Source: Planctomycetota bacterium (GTDB lineage Bacteria; Planctomycetota; Phycisphaerae; Phycisphaerales; UBA1924). From it: 64,000 nucleotides of DNA. Under the pieces are notes generated by a model. The model did no database searches. It saw only the letters and a list, made by a program, of their open reading frames with translations, and was not told the origin of the DNA. Positions 1 to 8,635 of this stretch are shown in pieces (the stretch's first letter is position 1; each line of letters begins with the position of its first letter). Where the stretch lies: NCBI GenBank assembly GCA_039819165.1, contig JBCBSM010000001.1, positions 1,426,001 through 1,490,000 on the forward strand, written 5' to 3'. Both the position numbers and the translations under genes were made by a program.

Positions 1-452
1 GGCGTGAACGCGCCCACCGGATCGCCGAAGGTGCCGTCGCCGTTGCCCCGCAGCCACGCCAGCCCCCGCGGCGTGCCCGCGGGCGGCGGCTCGAAGTCGG
101 GGTTGTTCACGTCGAGATAGCGGGACACGATCGCGTCGGCCATGCCGTCGTTGTCCACGTCGGCGAACACCGTGATGTCGCCCCGCCGCCGCTCGGGCAG
201 CCCGCTCCGCTCCACCTCGACGAATCGCCGCGCCCCGCCGCCGGCCGGCCGGTTGAGGAACACGCGGGTCCGCTGCACGATCAGGTCGTCGAAGCCGTCG
301 GCGTCGAGATCCGCGAAGGCGGCGTGCTGGGCCTCGATGCCGTCCAGCCCGAGCCGCGCGGTCGCGTCGGCGAAGCGCACCTGCGCGGCCGCGCCGCTCG
401 CCGCCACGACGCCGGCGAGACCCGCCGCGATCCGCGTCCGCCGCACGACCAT
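1..452 (-). CDS. FG-GAP/VCBS-repeat secreted protein (N-terminal part, cut by window edge)
   Basis: The first 150 codons are visible, starting with ATG at 452; the gene continues past the window edge. The start is MVVRRTRIAAG, followed by a short hydrophobic stretch ending in AAAQ, which reads as a signal peptide. Two calcium-binding style repeats are visible: 'FADLDADGFDDLIV' and 'FADVDNDGMADAIV'. Each is an Asp-rich loop typical of FG-GAP/VCBS propeller blades (integrin alpha-like), and a further 'GNGDGTFG' follows. Such proteins are exported and are abundant in Planctomycetota, where their roles are mostly unknown. The start lies 8 bases after the stop of the upstream coiled-coil gene on the same strand, so the two may be co-transcribed. 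Product class is confident, function unknown. Confidence 0.8.
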   Translation of the reverse strand, partial: MVVRRTRIAAGLAGVVAASGAAAQVRFADATARLGLDGIEAQHAAFADLDADGFDDLIVQRTRVFLNRPAGGGARRFVEVERSGLPERRRGDITVFADVDNDGMADAIVSRYLDVNNPDFEPPPAGTPRGLAWLRGNGDGTFGDPVGAFT

Positions 453-459
453 CTCCCGC

Positions 460-2928
460 CTAGGCCCGCGCCGCCTTGCGACGGCCGCCGGCCTTCTTCT
501 TCGCCGCCTTGGTGCGCGACGACGCCGGCTTGGCCTCGACCTGCGCCGACGAGGCGCGCGCCGCCTTCTTCGTGGTCTTCTTGGCCGCACGCTTCGGGGC
601 CGACTTGCTCGCGACGGCCCTGGGCGTCGGCTGGGCGCGGCGCGAGCGGGTTGCCGTGGCCGACTTTGCGGCCACCTTCTTGCTGGCCGCCTTCTTTGCT
701 GCGGCCTTCTTTGCTGCGGGCTTGGTGCCGGCGGCCGACGCCCGCGCGGTCTTGGCGGCGGCCTTCTTGGCGGGCGTCTTGCTCGCCGCCGACTTTGCCG
801 CCGCCGGCTTGCGGGCCGCCCGTGACTTGGGCGCCGCGGGCACGCCGCCCTCGGCCAGCTCCTCCACCACGCTGGCGAGCTGGCTGAGCTTCTCGACCGC
901 CGCCGGCGAATTGCCGGTCTCGGCCTGCAGCTCGCTCGCCGCCGCGTGCGCCGCGAGCACCGCCTCGTGCAGCGCCGCCCGCGAGGCCTCCGCCCGCTCG
1001 GCCGCCCCGGTGAGGGCGTCCATCTGGGCCTTCACGTCGCCCTCGGACTCGGCGATCGCGTTGGACACCTCGACCTGGCGATCCAGGACCGCATCGATGG
1101 CGCCGCGGCCGGCGTCGGCGATCGCGTCGATGGCCGACTCCAGTTCCGCCTGCGCGCCTTGGGTGCCCTCGATGGCACGCTGCCGGAGCGCGTCGGCCTC
1201 CTGCGTGGCCTTCGCGAGCGCCTTGGTGTGCTTCTCCAGCTCGCCCTTGGCGGCCTGGACCGCGTCGCTCCGCACCGCGTCGACGTCCTTGGTCAGGTCC
1301 TCGACGAGCGAACGCAGCCCCTCCGCGTGCCGGCGGACCTCCTCCTCGGGCACCCGCATCGATTCCTCGATCTCCTTGCGGCGCTCGACCATCGCGGCCT
1401 CGGCCGCCTCGGCGAGCTTGGTGGCCCGGGAGATCGATTGCTGCAGCGCGTCCCGCTGCTCGATGACGCGGTCCATCCACTGCGCGATCGAGTCGATCGA
1501 CTCCGACAGCGCCCGCCGCGCCTCGTCGGCCTGTCGCCGGCAGCGATCACCCGCCTCGGCCGTCTCGTCCATACGCTGGGCGGCGTCGGCGGCGCGATCC
1601 GCGATCGCCGCCAGCGTCCGCGGCGAGGGATCGGGCACACCAGCGCCTGCGGTCTCGAAGATGTGCTCGGCCCGGGCGCACAGCCGGCGAACGCCGTCGA
1701 GATCGTGCTCGAACACCGCCCGCGCCGCCGCCCGAGCCTCGCCCGCCGTCTCGAGCGCCGCCCGCGCCTCGTGGCGGACCTTCTCGACCATGGGCTCGAC
1801 GCGCTGCTCGACGTACTTCGTCGCGTCGGCGCCGATGCTCTTGGCCTTGGCCTCGTGCGCCGTCAGCGTGTCGGCAAGCCGCGCCTCGGCCTGCGAGACC
1901 GTGTCCCGCGCCGCCACGTCGGCGGCCTCGACCAGCTCGTCGATGCGGCCCGTCAGCCCCGACACCCGCTCGCCCAGATCGCCGTGCGCCGTGTCGCGGA
2001 GCTCCTGCAGCTCGGACGTCGCCTGCGTGCGCGCCCCGGCGATCTCGGTCCGGGCGGCGCTGGCGGTCTCGCGGACCGCCTCCAGCGACTCGTCGCACGC
2101 GGCGTGCGTCTTGGTCTGCACCTCGTCGGCGAACTGCAGCAGGTCGCTGCGGACCGCTTCGGCCCGCTCCTCGGCGGTCCGCACGGCCTCATCGCGGTGG
2201 CGGGCCATCGACTCGATTGCGTCGCGGGCCGCCTGGGACACCTCCGATGCCGCGGTCTGGCTGGTCTCCTCGACCGCGGCGTTCGCGTCGTTGCGCAGCC
2301 TCGAGATGGTGGCGACGCCGTCGTCCCGCAGCTCGGACAGCGCGGCGGTGCCCTCCTCCACCAGCGTACCGACCTGCGCGACGTGCTGCTCCAGCTCGCT
2401 CGCGCGGCTCTGGCCGATCTCCTCGATGCGGAGCACCGCCTCCTGGGCCGCGGCCGCACCCGCCTCGAACACGCGGTGCTGGGCGCCCTCGAGCATCTGC
2501 TGCATCCGCTGCTCGGCCGTAGCCGCCCGCTCGGCGCTGGCCTCGGCCCGCGCCGTCGACGCCTCGATCGTTTCGAGCTTGGCGTCCATCTGGCGGATCA
2601 GCTCGCTCGCGCGGCTGAGCTTCTGGTCGACCGATGGCAGCAGGTCGCCGATGGCCCGCAGCGACTTGTTCGCCTCGGTCGCCGTCCGCCGGAGGTTGTC
2701 GCCCTCGCTGGCGGTGGTCGCCAGCAGCGTGCGGAGCATCTGGGCGTACTCGTCGAAGGCCACGCGATCGACCACGCGGGGCGACACGAACGCATCGCCC
2801 GCCTTGGCCTCCATCGTGCCCGCGCCCTTCTCCCGCGGCCGCCGCGGCGCAGCCTCCGGCGGGGGCTCCTCGGCGGTCGAGCCCTTGCGGCGATCGCGTC
2901 CGGGTGCGTAGATCGGTGTGGCGGCCAT
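460..2928 (-). CDS. Long coiled-coil protein with histone H1-like Lys/Ala tail
   Basis: This is an 822-residue protein of no recognised family. After a short charged N-terminus, residues of roughly 60 to 670 are almost unbroken heptad-rich, Ala/Glu/Arg-rich alpha helix, such as 'DEYAQMLRTLLATTASEGD' and many 'EAxARAEAS' runs. They contain no membrane segment and no signal peptide. Residues of about 690 to 822 switch to a basic Ala/Lys/Pro tail with repeated 'AAKKAA', 'KPAAKKAAAKK' and 'KTTKKAARA', which resembles the C-terminal domain of histone H1 and bacterial H1-like proteins. The start is firm: GGAGGTGAT stands two bases before ATG 2928. A cytoplasmic nucleoid or chromosome-organising role with DNA bound by the tail is inference. 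Binding of another polyanion is possible. Confidence 0.75.
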   Translation of the reverse strand: MAATPIYAPGRDRRKGSTAEEPPPEAAPRRPREKGAGTMEAKAGDAFVSPRVVDRVAFDEYAQMLRTLLATTASEGDNLRRTATEANKSLRAIGDLLPSVDQKLSRASELIRQMDAKLETIEASTARAEASAERAATAEQRMQQMLEGAQHRVFEAGAAAAQEAVLRIEEIGQSRASELEQHVAQVGTLVEEGTAALSELRDDGVATISRLRNDANAAVEETSQTAASEVSQAARDAIESMARHRDEAVRTAEERAEAVRSDLLQFADEVQTKTHAACDESLEAVRETASAARTEIAGARTQATSELQELRDTAHGDLGERVSGLTGRIDELVEAADVAARDTVSQAEARLADTLTAHEAKAKSIGADATKYVEQRVEPMVEKVRHEARAALETAGEARAAARAVFEHDLDGVRRLCARAEHIFETAGAGVPDPSPRTLAAIADRAADAAQRMDETAEAGDRCRRQADEARRALSESIDSIAQWMDRVIEQRDALQQSISRATKLAEAAEAAMVERRKEIEESMRVPEEEVRRHAEGLRSLVEDLTKDVDAVRSDAVQAAKGELEKHTKALAKATQEADALRQRAIEGTQGAQAELESAIDAIADAGRGAIDAVLDRQVEVSNAIAESEGDVKAQMDALTGAAERAEASRAALHEAVLAAHAAASELQAETGNSPAAVEKLSQLASVVEELAEGGVPAAPKSRAARKPAAAKSAASKTPAKKAAAKTARASAAGTKPAAKKAAAKKAASKKVAAKSATATRSRRAQPTPRAVASKSAPKRAAKKTTKKAARASSAQVEAKPASSRTKAAKKKAGGRRKAARA

Positions 2929-3073
2929 GCATCACCTCCGCTGCGCGCAGCACGTTGGGGCATCGGCATCGTGCCGCGCGCCCCTGCAGTCATCCAGCGA
3001 GCATACTACGAGCCGGCGGCGGCACCAACACGCCTCGCGACCATCCCAAAACCGGTCCGGGGCCAGCCTCGCG

Positions 3074-3079
3074 TACGAT
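3074..3079 (+). promoter_or_regulatory. Putative -10 element of a leaderless transcript
   Basis: TACGAT lies 7 bases before the ATG at 3087, with no Shine-Dalgarno sequence between. One of nine such sites in the window. Confidence 0.45.
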
Positions 3080-3086
3080 CCGCCAG

Positions 3087-3935
3087 ATGACAGCAACCGA
3101 CAACACGCTCCGCGATGGCTCCCGAGGCGAGCGGCTGCAGCGCGTGCTCGCCGACGCCGGCGTCGCCTCCCGCCGCGCGTGCGAGGAGATCATCCGGTCC
3201 GGCCGCGTCGAGGTGAACGGCCTGATCGTCACCGACCTGCCCGCCTGGGCCGATCCTGCGCTCGACGACATCCGCGTGGACGGCCGCCGCGTCCGCGTGC
3301 CCGACCAGACCACGACCGTCATCTTCAACAAACCGCCGCGGACGCTCACGACGGCGGCCGATGAACCGGGCATGGACCGCCGCACGGTCATGGACCTCGT
3401 CGAGCACCCCGAAGCCGACCGGCTTTTCCCGGTCGGCCGGCTGGATTACGACACTACGGGCCTGCTGATCCTCACCAACGACGGCGAGCTGGCCAACCGC
3501 CTGGCCCACCCCCGCTACCAGATCCCCAAGACCTACCGCGTGCTCGTCAGCGGCGTGCTCGACGACGACCGCCTCAAGGCGCTCAAGCGGGGCGTCGTGC
3601 TGGCCCACCGGACACAGGGCCGCACCGAGGGCGCCCAGCGGACCGAGGCCATCGGCGTGCGGGTGCTCAGGCAGGACCGCGACCGCACCCGCCTGGAGAT
3701 GACGCTGCACGAGGGCCGCAACCGCGAGGTCCGCCGCGTGCTCGCCCGGGTGGGCTGCCCGGTGCGGAAGCTCGAACGGATCGCCATCGGCCCCGTCAAG
3801 CTGGGCCGTCTGCCCCGCGCCCACTGGCGGGACATCCGCCCGAGCGAGCTGCGGAACCTGCGGGAGGCCGTCGGACTCATCCAGCCGCGGCGCCGCAAGC
3901 CTGGCAATCGCGGGCGGAGGGCGGCCCATGGGTGA
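3087..3935 (+). CDS. rRNA pseudouridine synthase, RsuA/RluB family
   Basis: This 282-residue enzyme isomerises a specific uridine in ribosomal RNA to pseudouridine. Residues 12-60 form an S4 RNA-binding domain ('RLQRVLADAGVASRRACE'). The catalytic domain carries the family signature 'GRLDYDTTGLLILTNDG', whose Asp is the nucleophile, followed by 'PKTYRVLV' and the C-terminal 'EGRNREVRRVLA'. Length fits RluB/RsuA enzymes, but 16S versus 23S specificity cannot be told from sequence alone. ATG 3087 puts the S4 domain at the usual distance. Upstream in-frame codons belong to non-coding DNA opposite the neighbouring gene. The stop overlaps the next gene by 8 bases, so the pair is probably translationally coupled. 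Confidence 0.9.
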   Translation: MTATDNTLRDGSRGERLQRVLADAGVASRRACEEIIRSGRVEVNGLIVTDLPAWADPALDDIRVDGRRVRVPDQTTTVIFNKPPRTLTTAADEPGMDRRTVMDLVEHPEADRLFPVGRLDYDTTGLLILTNDGELANRLAHPRYQIPKTYRVLVSGVLDDDRLKALKRGVVLAHRTQGRTEGAQRTEAIGVRVLRQDRDRTRLEMTLHEGRNREVRRVLARVGCPVRKLERIAIGPVKLGRLPRAHWRDIRPSELRNLREAVGLIQPRRRKPGNRGRRAAHG

Positions 3936-5514
3936 GCGCTGGTCCTGGTTGCAGCAGCCCAGCCGCGAGGAGATCTCGCGGGCCGTGTACGTCAGCCGAC
4001 TGGCGCTCCGGGGTCTGCTCCGCTCGCGGCTGCCGCAGATGGCCGCCGCCCTGAGCTACCGCACGCTGTTCAGCCTGCTGCCGGTGAGCATCGTGGCGCT
4101 GGTGCTCGTGCGGTCGTTCGTCTCGGATGCGGAGCTGGCAGCACTCGTGAAGCAGGCCATCGAGTACAGCGGCATCGCGGAGGTAATCCGCACCGACGTC
4201 GCCGAAGAGCGCTCGGCCTGGGGCGATTCGGGCGGGCTGCCTCTGGTCGGACCGTTCGAGACGCCGTTCACGGGCCCGCTGGCGGGTCCGCCCGCGTCCA
4301 CGCCCGAGAGCCCCGACAGCCAGGCCGCGCTGGGAAATGGGGCTGACGCGCCCGAGGAGTCCCGGGCAACCGACGCCCCGAGCACGCCCAACCTCGACGC
4401 GAAGATCGAGGAGAGCATCGGCAAGCTCGGCCAGGTGCGCTTCGCGGCCATCGGCGTCATCGGCGGCATCGTGCTGATCTACGCCGCACTCTCGATGCTC
4501 GTCGAGATCGAGCGGGCCTTCAACCAGATCTGCCGCGCCGAGACCGGCCGCAGCTGGGTCCGCCGCATCACCCAGTACTGGACGCTGCTGACGCTGGGCA
4601 GCATCTTCCTGGCGGGCACCTTCCTGCTGACCATCCAGGTCCGGGGTTGGGTGGACTCCTTGGCCGATGGCGGCGACGCCTGGGGCCGACTGCTCGTGGG
4701 CGTGGCGGCCTTCGGCGTCACCACCGCCATCAGCACGCTCCTGCTGCTGCTGGCCTACTCCATCCTGCCCAACCGCAGGCTGCGGCTGCGGCCGACCGCG
4801 GCAGGAGCGCTCGTCGCCGCGGTGTGCTGGGAGGCCGGCAAGTGGGGCTTCACGCAGTACCTCGAGTTCGCCTCGACCGGCGCCTATGCGACGCTCTACG
4901 GCTCGCTGGCGCTCGCGCCGCTCTTCATGCTCTGGATCTACGTCACCTGGCTCATCGTGCTGTTCGGCCTGCAGGTGGCCTACGGCGTGCAGATGCTCGA
5001 GGACGGCGTGGACGAGGCCGCCGAAACCGACACGCCCCAGCTCGTGCTCGGCGGGCCGGGCGTGCTGATCGACGCCGCCGCGGTGGTCGCCCGCCGATTC
5101 CAAGACGGCAAGGCCGCCAGCACCGCGGAGGTCGCCGGTGAGCTGGGCATCCGGGCGCGGCAGGCAGATCGGTTATTGGACGTGCTCGCCAAGGCGGGCT
5201 TCGTCCGCGAGGTCGACGAGGACATCCAGGGCGTCACCCTCGCCAGGCCGGCCGACCGCATCCAGCTCAAGGACCTGCTGGACCTCGCCCGCACGCTGGC
5301 GAGGATCGGCGAGCGGCAGGATTCGGCATCGGGTGAGATCCTGACGGCGGCCGAGCAGGCGCTGGGCGGCGCTACGCTTGCAGAACGGATCTCGGGCCCG
5401 GATTCGGCCGAATCGGCAAAGGACGAGGCATGCCCCACCGACGACCCACACGCACGGCTCCGCATCGAACCCGATCCATCCGGGTCGGCCGATGGTGCGC
5501 GGGGATCTCCCTAG
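3928..5514 (+). CDS. YihY/BrkB-family inner membrane protein with C-terminal winged-helix-like domain
   Basis: This 528-residue protein belongs to the YihY/virulence factor BrkB family (once misannotated as RNase BN). Early residues 'PQMAAALSYRTLFSLLPVSIV' are the family hallmark. Six or so membrane helices follow, including 'FAAIGVIGGIVLIYAALSM' and 'LAPLFMLWIYVTWLIVLFG'. Between the first and second helices sits an unusual Pro/Ala/Gly-rich insert of about 90 residues (around residues 90-165), probably periplasmic. After the last helix come about 170 residues with 'TAEVAGELGIRARQADRLLDVLAKAGFV', a winged-helix-like segment found in many family members. Transport substrate is unknown. The start overlaps the pseudouridine synthase stop by 8 bases, and the 3' end overlaps the following small lipoprotein gene by 85 bases in another frame. 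Confidence 0.85.
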   Translation: MGERWSWLQQPSREEISRAVYVSRLALRGLLRSRLPQMAAALSYRTLFSLLPVSIVALVLVRSFVSDAELAALVKQAIEYSGIAEVIRTDVAEERSAWGDSGGLPLVGPFETPFTGPLAGPPASTPESPDSQAALGNGADAPEESRATDAPSTPNLDAKIEESIGKLGQVRFAAIGVIGGIVLIYAALSMLVEIERAFNQICRAETGRSWVRRITQYWTLLTLGSIFLAGTFLLTIQVRGWVDSLADGGDAWGRLLVGVAAFGVTTAISTLLLLLAYSILPNRRLRLRPTAAGALVAAVCWEAGKWGFTQYLEFASTGAYATLYGSLALAPLFMLWIYVTWLIVLFGLQVAYGVQMLEDGVDEAAETDTPQLVLGGPGVLIDAAAVVARRFQDGKAASTAEVAGELGIRARQADRLLDVLAKAGFVREVDEDIQGVTLARPADRIQLKDLLDLARTLARIGERQDSASGEILTAAEQALGGATLAERISGPDSAESAKDEACPTDDPHARLRIEPDPSGSADGARGSP

Positions 5515-5690
5515 CAGCCGGGCTGCTCGCCCAGGCCGGCTGCTACGAGCGGGTGGTGCAGTCCCGCGGGCTGGGCTCGAGCAGCTCAAAGCTCCGCAGC
5601 GAGCACGAGTCTCGGCCGTTCAGCGGGCTCACCGTGGAGCAATCCAAGAAGCGCAAGGGCGACGGCTACAAGTCGGATTACAAGCGATAG
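5430..5690 (+). CDS. Small lipoprotein, function unknown
   Basis: This 86-residue predicted lipoprotein has a basic N-terminus, a hydrophobic stretch ('WCAGISLAAGLLAQAGC') and a lipobox ending at Cys of 'AQAGC'. The mature part is only about 50 residues, Ser/Lys-rich and hydrophilic, ending in 'GYKSDYKR'. The ATG at 5430 follows a purine-rich 'GGACGAGG'. The first 85 bases lie inside the 3' end of the YihY-family gene in another frame. I do not recognise the family. The lipobox, ribosome-binding site and clean stop before nuoB argue that it is real. Confidence 0.65.
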   Translation: MPHRRPTRTAPHRTRSIRVGRWCAGISLAAGLLAQAGCYERVVQSRGLGSSSSKLRSEHESRPFSGLTVEQSKKRKGDGYKSDYKR

Positions 5691-5737
5691 CACGAGGACG
5701 GCCGGACGCGGCCGCAAACCATCGCAGCGAGGCACCC

Positions 5738-6307
5738 ATGGGCATCGAAGCCGCACTCCCAACCGACGCGATCCTGACCACGCAGCTCCAGCGGGTCATC
5801 AACTGGGCCCGCCGCAGCAGCATCTGGCCGATCCCATTCGCGACGGCGTGCTGCGGCATCGAGCTGATGGCGACGGCGTGCAGCCGCTACGACCTCGCCC
5901 GCTTCGGCATGGAGCGGATGAGCTTCAGCCCCCGCCAGAGCGACCTGGTGATCGTCGCGGGCCGCATCGGCATCAAGATGATGCCGGTGCTGCAGCGGAT
6001 CTACCAGCAGGTCAGCGAGCCCAAGTGGGTCATCTCGATGGGCGCGTGCGCCTCGACGGGCGGCGTCTTCGACACCTACGCCACGGTGCAGGGCATCGAC
6101 CAATTCGTGCCGGTGGACGTATACATCCCCGGCTGTCCGCCCCGGCCCGAGATGCTGCTGGAGGGCATCATGGCCATCCAGCGGATCATCGACAACGATG
6201 GCATCCCGCCCAAGGGGCCCGACGGCAAGCGCATCCCCCTGGGCGTCACCGTGCAGCCCACGCACGCACCCTCGCCGCAGCCCGTGGGCGTCCGCGTGGG
6301 CGTCTAA
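5738..6307 (+). CDS. nuoB: NADH-quinone oxidoreductase subunit B (NuoB), isolated gene
   Basis: This 189-residue homologue of NuoB/PSST is the complex I subunit that carries iron-sulfur cluster N2 at the membrane-arm junction. The ligands are present: the tandem cysteines of 'FATACCGIELMATACSRYD', the Cys of 'MGACASTGGVFDTY' and the Cys of 'YIPGCPPRPE'. Length is normal, with a short C-terminal tail. ATG 5738 gives the usual N-terminus ('TTQLQRVINWARRSS'); upstream in-frame sequence belongs to other genes. No other nuo gene is next to it, so the rest of complex I must be elsewhere. This isolation is unusual, because nuoB normally sits in an A-B-C-D cluster. Confidence 0.93.
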   Translation: MGIEAALPTDAILTTQLQRVINWARRSSIWPIPFATACCGIELMATACSRYDLARFGMERMSFSPRQSDLVIVAGRIGIKMMPVLQRIYQQVSEPKWVISMGACASTGGVFDTYATVQGIDQFVPVDVYIPGCPPRPEMLLEGIMAIQRIIDNDGIPPKGPDGKRIPLGVTVQPTHAPSPQPVGVRVGV

Positions 6308-6335
6308 GCGCTCGAACGCGGCCAACACTGCACCC

Positions 6336-8159
6336 ATGAAGCACGCACGCTCGAACGTCGGCGGCCTCCTCGCGGCCGTGCTCGTCCTGCTGGGCCTCGC
6401 CATCCCGGCCACCGCCCAGCAGCCGGCCCCCGGCGGAGACGCGGCGTCGCTCGTCGCCGCGGCCCTCGAGGACGCCATGGCGCAGCTCGAAGCCGACGTG
6501 GACGCCGCGGTGGCGGGCGCCGAGCGGGCTCGCACCATCGCCATCGCGTACGCGCCACCAGAGGGCTACGCCCTCATCGTCGAGGCCATCGAGGCCGAGG
6601 CCTTCGCGCAGCTCGCGGCCCGCAGCCCCGAGGCACTCCGCGGCACACTGCAGTCCATATGGAACGATCGGCCCGCGCTCGCGCGGGCCCTGGCCCGGGT
6701 CGCCGAGCCCACGGACGACGCCACCCGCACGGTGCTGCTGGCCGGCGAGATCGCAAAGAAGGACGCCGAACTGGTCGACCAATATGCCGAGCTGGCGGCC
6801 GCGATCTGCGTGGTGCACGACATGCCCCGCGTCTACCCCGGCGTCGGCCCCGTGCGGCCCGATCCCATCGGCATCTTCGATGCCTTCGTGTTCGCCGATC
6901 GGGAGCGGCGGGTGACCGACCTGCCCCTGGACGCGACGCCGGCCGAGATGCTCGTGCACGTCGTCGACACCAGCCTGACGCCCGAGATGCTCCGCGAGTT
7001 GGTGCTCGACCGCCGCGGCGGCGACGTGGCCGAGTTGTACGCCGACGTGCCCTACGTCCAGCCCGAGTTGCTCGGCGGCGAGGCCGCCCTGCCGCCCGAG
7101 CAGTACGCCCTCAACGCCATCCGTGATCGCGGCGGCGACGGCGCTATCCGCAGCTTCTACGCCGAACAGATCGGCCAGGCCTTCGGCGTCGCCGCCACGA
7201 TCGCCACCGGCTACGGCGGCGATGAGCGCTTCCAGGCCCCCGCCTACATCACCGTGAACCGCGGGACCGCACGCTGGAGCTTCGACCTGCTGCCGGGCAA
7301 CGCGGGCCAGCCCGTTGGTGCGTACGTCCACCCGTCGTCGGCGATCACCGTGCCACTGTCCGATCTCGAGGTCACCGCGAGCCTGGCGACCGCCGGCACG
7401 GCCGCCGCCGACCGGGCGTGGGCCCTGCTGCGGGCGGCCGAGCACCTGGCCTCGGGCACGACCGGGCCGCCGGCGGACGCGCGGGCGGTGATCGGCGCCG
7501 ATCCGCTCCGCGAGGTCGGCACCCCCGCGGCCCTCGAGATGCTCCGGGCGAGCATCGCGGCCTGCGACGGGCTGCCCGGGGCCCACCGGCTGTTCCTGCG
7601 TCTGAGCCTGGAGCAGGCGGGTGGCGACGCACCGGGCTTCCGCCGCGTGGCCGGCGAGTTCCTCGATGCCGCCGAGCGCGGCGGCTATCTCTTCTTCGCC
7701 GTGGGCGAGGTGCTGGCAACCCTGGAGCGGGCCCCCGCGGCCATCAACCCCGCCGAGACCACCGAGTGGATCACCCAGCGAGTCCGCCGCAGCGAGACGC
7801 TTACGGCCCTGCTGCAGGTCCGCCTAGGTGACGGGGCGCTGGCCGCCGGGGAGGCCGAGCGGGCCGCCGAGATCTGGAACGCCACGCTGACACGGTACGT
7901 TGACGACACGCCGCTGGCCCTCGAGGCCTTCGACCGCCTGGATCGCTACTACGCCGACCGGGGCGAGGACGAGCAGCGGATGCAACTCTTCGCCCGCAGC
8001 CACCGCCGCATGCGGGCGCCGCGGACGGGCGACGAGGCCGCCGTGCGGGCGAGCGCGTTCTACCGCGTCGGGGAGCGCTACGAGGCGCTGCTCACGGAAG
8101 CCGGCCGCGATCGCGAGGCGGAACGGCTGCGCAGGAGCCTGGATCAGGCCATCCGATAA
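6336..8159 (+). CDS. Large secreted protein of unknown function
   Basis: This 607-residue protein has a clear signal peptide: 'MKHARSNVGG', a hydrophobic core 'LLAAVLVLLGLAIPATA' and likely cleavage before QQPAP. The mature protein is mostly Ala/Glu/Arg-rich alpha helix with an irregular, possibly TPR-like arrangement toward the C-terminus, for example 'ERAAEIWNATLTRYVDDTPLALEAFDRL' read in short helices. The middle has a beta-rich part ('YITVNRGTARWSFDLLPG'). I recognise no enzymatic motif. It follows nuoB by 28 bases on the same strand. The ATG at 6336 is chosen because it precedes the signal peptide directly. Confidence 0.7.
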   Translation: MKHARSNVGGLLAAVLVLLGLAIPATAQQPAPGGDAASLVAAALEDAMAQLEADVDAAVAGAERARTIAIAYAPPEGYALIVEAIEAEAFAQLAARSPEALRGTLQSIWNDRPALARALARVAEPTDDATRTVLLAGEIAKKDAELVDQYAELAAAICVVHDMPRVYPGVGPVRPDPIGIFDAFVFADRERRVTDLPLDATPAEMLVHVVDTSLTPEMLRELVLDRRGGDVAELYADVPYVQPELLGGEAALPPEQYALNAIRDRGGDGAIRSFYAEQIGQAFGVAATIATGYGGDERFQAPAYITVNRGTARWSFDLLPGNAGQPVGAYVHPSSAITVPLSDLEVTASLATAGTAAADRAWALLRAAEHLASGTTGPPADARAVIGADPLREVGTPAALEMLRASIAACDGLPGAHRLFLRLSLEQAGGDAPGFRRVAGEFLDAAERGGYLFFAVGEVLATLERAPAAINPAETTEWITQRVRRSETLTALLQVRLGDGALAAGEAERAAEIWNATLTRYVDDTPLALEAFDRLDRYYADRGEDEQRMQLFARSHRRMRAPRTGDEAAVRASAFYRVGERYEALLTEAGRDREAERLRRSLDQAIR

Positions 8160-8225
8160 TCGTGCGGGCTGGGGATCGCCCCGTGCGGCGCTCTCCAGAG
8201 GAACGTGGAGGCGCCCGGAGGGTGG

Positions 8226-8363
8226 CTATTTGCCCAGGCGGAGCGTGCGGCCCATGCGGCGACGCCGGTTGATCATCTTGCGGCCGCCCCGAGTCCGCAT
8301 GCGGGCCCGGAAGCCGATCTTGCGGGCCCGGGAGATCTTGCTGAGGCGTCGTGGGTAGTGCAT
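8226..8363 (-). CDS. rpmH: 50S ribosomal protein L34
   Basis: This 45-residue, extremely basic protein is read on the minus strand. The L34 core is plain: 'KIGFRARMRTRGGRKMINRR' corresponds to the family's 'HGFRARM.T..GR.V...RR'. The first 15 residues (MHYPRRLSKISRARK) differ from the common 'MKRTFQPS' start. The ATG at 8363 gives the right length; the longer upstream frame is leader DNA. L34 sits in the large ribosomal subunit near the exit-tunnel side. The neighbours usual for rpmH in other bacteria (dnaA, rnpA, yidC) are absent; instead rnc lies divergently upstream. Confidence 0.92.
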   Translation of the reverse strand: MHYPRRLSKISRARKIGFRARMRTRGGRKMINRRRRMGRTLRLGK

Positions 8364-8419
8364 CGTTGTTCCCCGCAGGCCGCCCGATCGACGGAACGGC
8401 TGAAACCACCTGAACGAAG

Positions 8420-8425
8420 AGTGTA
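8420..8425 (-). promoter_or_regulatory. Putative -10 element for rpmH
   Basis: TACACT on the minus strand lies 56 bases before the rpmH start, in an otherwise GC-rich leader. No convincing -35 hexamer is visible at 16-18 bases spacing. Confidence 0.35.
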
Positions 8426-8491
8426 GGGCGGGTGAGATCGGGGGACGAGCGGGCTGTCGCCACAAGGCGTAACCCCTGACTAGAAATCGCT

Positions 8492-8519
8492 TTGATATCC
8501 GCCGATGTTCGAGTAGACT
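8492..8519 (+). promoter_or_regulatory. Housekeeping-type promoter for rnc
   Basis: TTGATA (8492-8497) and TAGACT (8514-8519) are separated by 16 bases, a good match to sigma-70 -35 and -10 elements in a locally AT-richer stretch. It would give a 5' leader of roughly 110 bases before the rnc start at 8636. Confidence 0.6.
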
Positions 8520-8635
8520 CCGCCTGATCGGTTCCCGCATCCCGCTGTCGTCGGGGGTCGGCCGCCGGATACCGGAACCTCGCGGTGCGTATAGGGTGCT
8601 CGCCACCAGGGTGGACGAGCCAGCCTGAGGTATTC

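Noticed and set aside
476-2911. 811-codon open frame on the plus strand opposite the coiled-coil gene
   Set aside because: Ser/Ala/Arg-rich shadow without a ribosome-binding site. The minus frame has a strong one and a coherent protein.
8364-8606. N-terminal extension of L34 by 81 residues in the same frame
   Set aside because: L34 proteins are about 45 residues; the extension covers the promoter region and has no conserved sequence.
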